From contig JACVVK020000094.1 of the NCBI GenBank assembly GCA_018292915.2, positions 645,001 to 709,000 on the forward strand: a stretch of 64,000 bases of DNA, read 5' to 3'. Position 1 is the first letter of the stretch. Each line of letters opens with the position of its first letter. Positions 60,101-64,000 of the stretch are shown piece by piece. The DNA is from Batillaria attramentaria. Lineage: Eukaryota > Mollusca > Gastropoda > Batillariidae. A program made the translations under genes and the position numbers. The notes beneath the pieces are model-generated. The model had not been told where the DNA came from, ran no database searches, and worked only from the letters and a program-made list of their open reading frames with translations.

Positions 60101-60934
60101 ATTCCATGACCTGTATGGACTTTGACTATAAATATCTGAACCTCTCAAATAATATAAATTTTAACTACTTTACATCTAAATTCAATTCCAGTCTACACAC
60201 AAGTTTTGTTGATTGCCAAGCTTGAACTCACCTCCTCCTTTGTCTGCATACTTGTTGTGCACCAGTCCTTTCATCCACTCTTTTCGTTCAGCTTCCGTTG
60301 CTGCGCAAAGCACCGCGGGTTCTGCACTGCTCTTCTCTGAATCAGAAACAGCATTACATCCTCAGTCCTACTTTTACATGCATGCTCCAAGGACTGGTGA
60401 AAATGCCCCCCCCCCCCCCCCCCCCCACCACCCTGACCCCCCCCCCCCCCCCCCCCCCACACACACCTTCCCAACACACGCACACATCAGTTTCCATTTT
60501 ATTATTTAGGACACAATGCATATATATATATCAGAGTAACAGAAGTTTCACTTTCAGAAGATACATTCACATTTTCTCCATGGCACAGAATCAGTCTAGG
60601 AAGTGTCTCTGAGTCTAACAGGAAGAGAAAACTCTGAAAAAAAGAGACACAGCTAGAAACTTACGGAAAGAAAACTTCTGACTTAATTACCTGCAGCCAG
60701 CTCAAACATAAACTTGTCTGAGTCATCAGGGGAAAGGGGAAGCTCAGCTGGTCGGTAGTCATCCAGATAGTAGACATGTAAAGGGCGGCTGTCATCTTCA
60801 CGAGCAAAGCAAAACAGGCACTTGTCATTTAGCACAAAATATTTCCGCTGCCATCCTCGCATCACCCCTCCTTGCCGCCGCAGCCACCCACGGAGGGGCT
60901 TCCCGCGTATAAACTGCAGACTCGGCTCTTCCAT
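57102..60934 (-). CDS. PH-RhoGAP-coiled-coil protein (ARHGAP22/24/25, FilGAP-like), 4 coding exons
   Basis: GTPase-activating protein, probably for Rac/Cdc42-type GTPases, acting at membranes and the actin cortex. Exons: 60691-60934, 60232-60336, 58915-59044, 57102-58647; 2025 nt, 674 aa, GT-AG junctions. A PH domain (about 12-105; LRGWLRRQGGVMRGWQRKYF) is followed by RhoGAP (about 118-310). The catalytic arginine falls in GIFRLAGRAG at residue 160, with its codon split by an intron. Other RhoGAP motifs: VHTVGALLKAYLRELPE and LALVFGPNLIR. A long serine/proline-rich linker follows, then a C-terminal coiled coil (about 578-674; LEAQVAALKSQLMKNREDKQ). Domain order and length match the ARHGAP22/24/25 subfamily; the exact orthologue is not resolved. 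A splice acceptor lies one base before the ATG (60936-60937), so at least one upstream, probably non-coding, exon exists. A candidate donor is near 63056. Confidence 0.92.
59336..59674. mobile_element. hAT-like non-autonomous element 1 (RhoGAP intron 3)
   Basis: Ends CAGGGATGTCACTGG and CCAGTGACATCCCTG, with a 6-bp duplication TCCAAA (59330-59335 and 59675-59680). It is 339 bp with no transposase. Confidence 0.85.
59721..60124. mobile_element. hAT-like non-autonomous element 2 (RhoGAP intron 2)
   Basis: Left CAGGGTCCACACAGGT, right ACCTGTATGGACTTTG (imperfect inverted repeats). The interior is rich in CCATGACTTTTC-type repeats. 6-bp duplication ACTATA (59715-59720 and 60125-60130). 404 bp. 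Confidence 0.82.
60403..60470. repeat. two long C runs and (AC)n, RhoGAP intron 1
   Basis: C runs at about 60407-60426 and 60437-60459, separated by ACCACCCTGA-like sequence. Confidence 0.97.
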
Positions 60935-61110
60935 TCTAAAAAAAAAAAAAAGCGCAATAATAAAATTTTATACACGTTCACAATACAAAAATTACAATGA
61001 TAACAACAAATAGTTCAAGATTATAAAGCAATGCTCCAATAAAAGAAACAACCCACTTCTCTGAACAAACACATGCACGCACACACACACACAAACACAC
61101 ATGTGTATAT

Positions 61111-61582
61111 CAGGGATCAATTTTCTCGCGCGCCGTGCGACTATGTCTCATATTTTGATAAAATGTCGCATAGAAATTTCGCAAAATGCGTCATACGTCG
61201 CACGAACATGACACCACAAGCGCACTTGACTACGCGAAGCAGAGATGCGCTGTCTGTGTCAGTCATAGAGTCTGTTACACTAATCTAATATTAGTGATGA
61301 GGCTTACTTATCCCGCTTGCCGCGCGCGCTGCCAGGAACTCTCGCTCGAAAGAGTTGCAAAAAATATTGGCGCGTTATCAGTTTTCTCAGTTCTGCGATC
61401 GAGAGGTCCTTTTCCGTTCAGAACCTGAACGTCACTGCACTTAGGAACAGACTCTCGGCACAGACGTGTGACAGAGTGATGCGGGTGAACTTGATTGTCT
61501 CATAGAAAATGAAAATGTCTCATAAAAATGACTGGTCAAGGAGACAATGTCTCATTGGCATATTTGAGTAAATCCATCCCTG
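61111..61582. mobile_element. hAT-like non-autonomous element 3 (upstream of the RhoGAP start codon)
   Basis: Ends CAGGGATC and CATCCCTG, with a 6-bp duplication GTATAT (61105-61110 and 61583-61588). The interior has GTCTCAT-type repeats. 472 bp, no transposase ORF seen. Confidence 0.78.
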
Positions 61583-61588
61583 GTATAT

Positions 61589-64000
61589 ATATATATGCAT
61601 ACAAGACAGAGACCATCACAGCAAAGTGTCAGGCCTCATGCACACCACCTCAAGAATGATCAAATATGACCCACAAGCAAACGAATCATGCACATAGATG
61701 GAATGGAAAAGAAATATGATGTGAATATCTTAGTAGAATTCCCTATGGCTCACAATGGCTTAAACTCCCACTCATGCCACCTGCTTACTGTCAATCAGGT
61801 GCCCTTTGTGAATTCCATTGATCCACAGCCTTATTGCCCTATTTTTCTCCCTGACACCTGCTCTTGATTTGCAACGCAAACAGTGTCGGGCGTATCTATC
61901 ACTGTCACAATCAAGCAACATCTGTTGACACCAACGCCTGCTGCTTCAAAGTTATGTATCAGGAAGGCCCTTAATACCTACCTACAGCAATTAATGATTC
62001 ATGGATCAGCGGTGACGATCGGTTGGGCTGGGTCAAGTAAACCTAACCAGGAAATGGAAGAAGGAAAAAGAACTGGCACTAGTGAGGTCTGTAAAGCAAT
62101 GCCTTGTACAACAGTTCAATCCAACTGCTGAATCAACTGCTTTCTCACATCCTTCTGGGAACTTTTATGACGAATCAAAGGATTAAAGAATGGGCATTAC
62201 CGAAGAAATTAAAGTGTGAATGTTTCAATTAACTCAAGTCAGATGTCAAGCAACTCCTAATACAGAACTTATGTCAAGATTATTTGGTTGTGAAAAAGGA
62301 ATGGTAACGATCTTGAATAGACAAGCCAACTCAGCGATTGATTAAGCATTTTACACTGTATCTAAAGTCGTTTGAAGAAAAAAAAAAAAAAGTACTTGCT
62401 GTAGATCTGTACTATCCGGAACCCCTGTCAACTAAGTCATTCAAGTTTCTTGTCGGATATCCTGAGATCCGGTGTCTGTTGATCAGGCTGAGCAGTGCAC
62501 TCGGTGAAACACTCTGTAGGCTAGACACATACCCCGTATACATCCCCAGTCAGTCAGGACGGAAAGAGGCTCCGCATCTCTACAGTTCGAGCATACTTTG
62601 TGCCCTCGTCAGGTCGCGGAAATGAGGTTCACTCCCACTACACACAAGGTAACCTCCCTTAGTACACGAATTGATGACGTTTTGCCCCACTAATTCATAG
62701 TGAAACGCACTTTTTCATTTTTTCTCCTATTGTTTTCAAAAAAGACTAACAATTAAGAGTGTTAGTTACATTATGATAGCTGCAAGGGTTTTAACAGATT
62801 GAAAATGAAATCTCATATGAAGCGATAATGTAAGGTACGCACCATTAGCTGACGTCAGTTCACAATTCTGACATAGCCTCTTGGCCATCGAAAGCTACTT
62901 GGTTGTGATCATCTTTGTTCACTTCCTCATTCTGACAATATAGGCTTTTTACTGACATTTTCGGGTGCAGGCCTAAGGGGCCAAGAGCCTATTACGTAAG
63001 TGTATTGCATTTCATACCTGTTTTTAATTTCCCTTTTACGTTCAGAAACTGCTTACCGTCGGCACAGACTTCACTGTCTGCTCTCGGTAGTTCGGTTTCT
63101 TTTCATCGGCTATGATGCGTAACACTAGATGTGTAATCACATCATCATATTCCGTGTGTATAGCTGCTGGTGTTTCTTCGTCACCCCCAAAGAGCCCAAG
63201 AAGTATTTACTGCCGTATAGATATTCTAGCGTCGCGAACTGAAGTTACTACATGAACAGACATGACCAATCAATGAATCTGATTGATTTACCAAGCTTGC
63301 TTTGAGTGGGACGGAAGATGGTATTCTGTAGCAGATACTGAGTGACAGGGGCATTGCTTGGTGTAGAATAACACTCATAGCTCTGACAAAAATAATTTGG
63401 CATCTCTGGTGTGAAATCTCATCATTAGTTCCAGCATGAATCTTAAGTAGCTTACAGTACCTTCTCTTTCTAACCATGTTATTTGTTAATTTTGAGATAT
63501 TCAGTTTCATTTATGTATTCACTCAGATTGTTCATATGTTTTGGTAGTCTTCATTGTGGTTTCTGAACATTGGTCACCTCTGCAAAGTGTTTCTCAGAGC
63601 CAGAAATCTGGACACAAAATCTGTGACAAACAGGTTCTTGCAGTTAGTAATACAATGCACTTTTTAATAGAACTGGTAGACTGAGCATAGTCTAGTGGTA
63701 ATATTATCACACTTACTTTCCATCAAACATTTGTGTACTTATTATTGGACGTTTGAACATTTAGTGATGTGGTGCATTTCACATTGTATGATTAGTTAAA
63801 TCTAAGTAAATGACTACTGGTTGTACAGATCTTACTGAGTTACTCAGGTTTAAATCTCTGTGATTTTGCTTTCAGATTATGGGGAGGTCTGAGAGCAAGT
63901 CCATAGGGGCAAAAGCCTCATGAGCTGTCTTCTTCCTAGCCAGTGGTGCAGCTCTCTCTCCACAGATGCGGAGAGTTAGAATCAGTGTGATCCTGTAGTC
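61589..64000. other. no supported gene; possible 5' UTR exon of the RhoGAP gene near 63057-63200
   Basis: Mostly unique sequence. On the minus strand, GTGCCGACG followed by GTAAGC at about 63052-63057 looks like a splice donor, and its upstream ATGs hit stops quickly, as expected for a 5' UTR exon. Nothing else is recognisable. Confidence 0.3.

Noticed and set aside
63226..63510. Minus-strand ORF containing HAGTND, reminiscent of SGNH hydrolases
   Set aside because: Only six residues match, no other block of the family is present and no splice context is visible. Treated as chance.

Overview
This is animal nuclear DNA. It has multi-exon genes with GT-AG introns, tRNA-derived SINEs, LINEs, MITEs, abundant (CA)n/(GT)n microsatellites and long G, C and T runs. 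The mix of repeats, together with a tandem cluster of secreted somatomedin-B-like cysteine-rich proteins of a kind common in molluscs, suggests a lophotrochozoan, most likely a mollusc such as a gastropod. That taxonomic call is inference.

Layout. (1) 1-15,200: an accessory, repeat-choked region. Three tandem minus-strand paralogous exons (510-1514, 6620-7633, 10561-11796) encode secreted cysteine-rich proteins with a somatomedin-B-like module. The spacers hold SINEs, hAT-like MITEs, a 650-bp polypyrimidine tract and T-rich/G-run blocks. (2) 15,213-18,505: an intact LINE of family A (RTE/CR1-like: endonuclease plus reverse transcriptase). (3) 20,748-39,202 minus: a complete DDX46/Prp5 gene with 22 coding exons and 1022 aa. 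Its introns carry a full-length second LINE type (endonuclease, RT and RNase H in one ORF), SINEs, a TA-flanked MITE and a palindromic retroelement; a second palindrome lies just past its stop codon. (4) 40,482-50,672 plus: a complete GAR1 gene with 6 coding exons and 203 aa, head-to-head with DDX46. Intron 2 of the coding region contains a second family A LINE that is itself split by a LINE of family B. Intron 3 contains a 34-bp minisatellite of about 30 copies. (5) 50,673-57,101: intergenic sequence and/or a long 3' UTR of the next gene, with a truncated LINE and two small inverted-repeat elements. (6) 57,102-60,935 minus: a PH-RhoGAP-coiled-coil gene of the ARHGAP22/24/25 (FilGAP) class, 674 aa. 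Its introns and upstream region hold three hAT-like elements, all with 6-bp target duplications. (7) 61,583-64,000: no recognisable gene.

Function. The host genes are housekeeping RNP factors (DDX46 in U2 snRNP/branch-site recognition, GAR1 in H/ACA RNPs for pseudouridylation and telomerase) and a Rho-family GTPase regulator. The three cysteine-rich paralogs are candidate secreted proteins or receptor ectodomains.

The most informative structures are the mobile elements. Several insertions have perfect target-site duplications, one LINE family has an internal empty-site control, and a palindromic, possibly Penelope-like element occurs twice in the same locus. No unambiguously new biological system was identified; the candidates are listed as findings.
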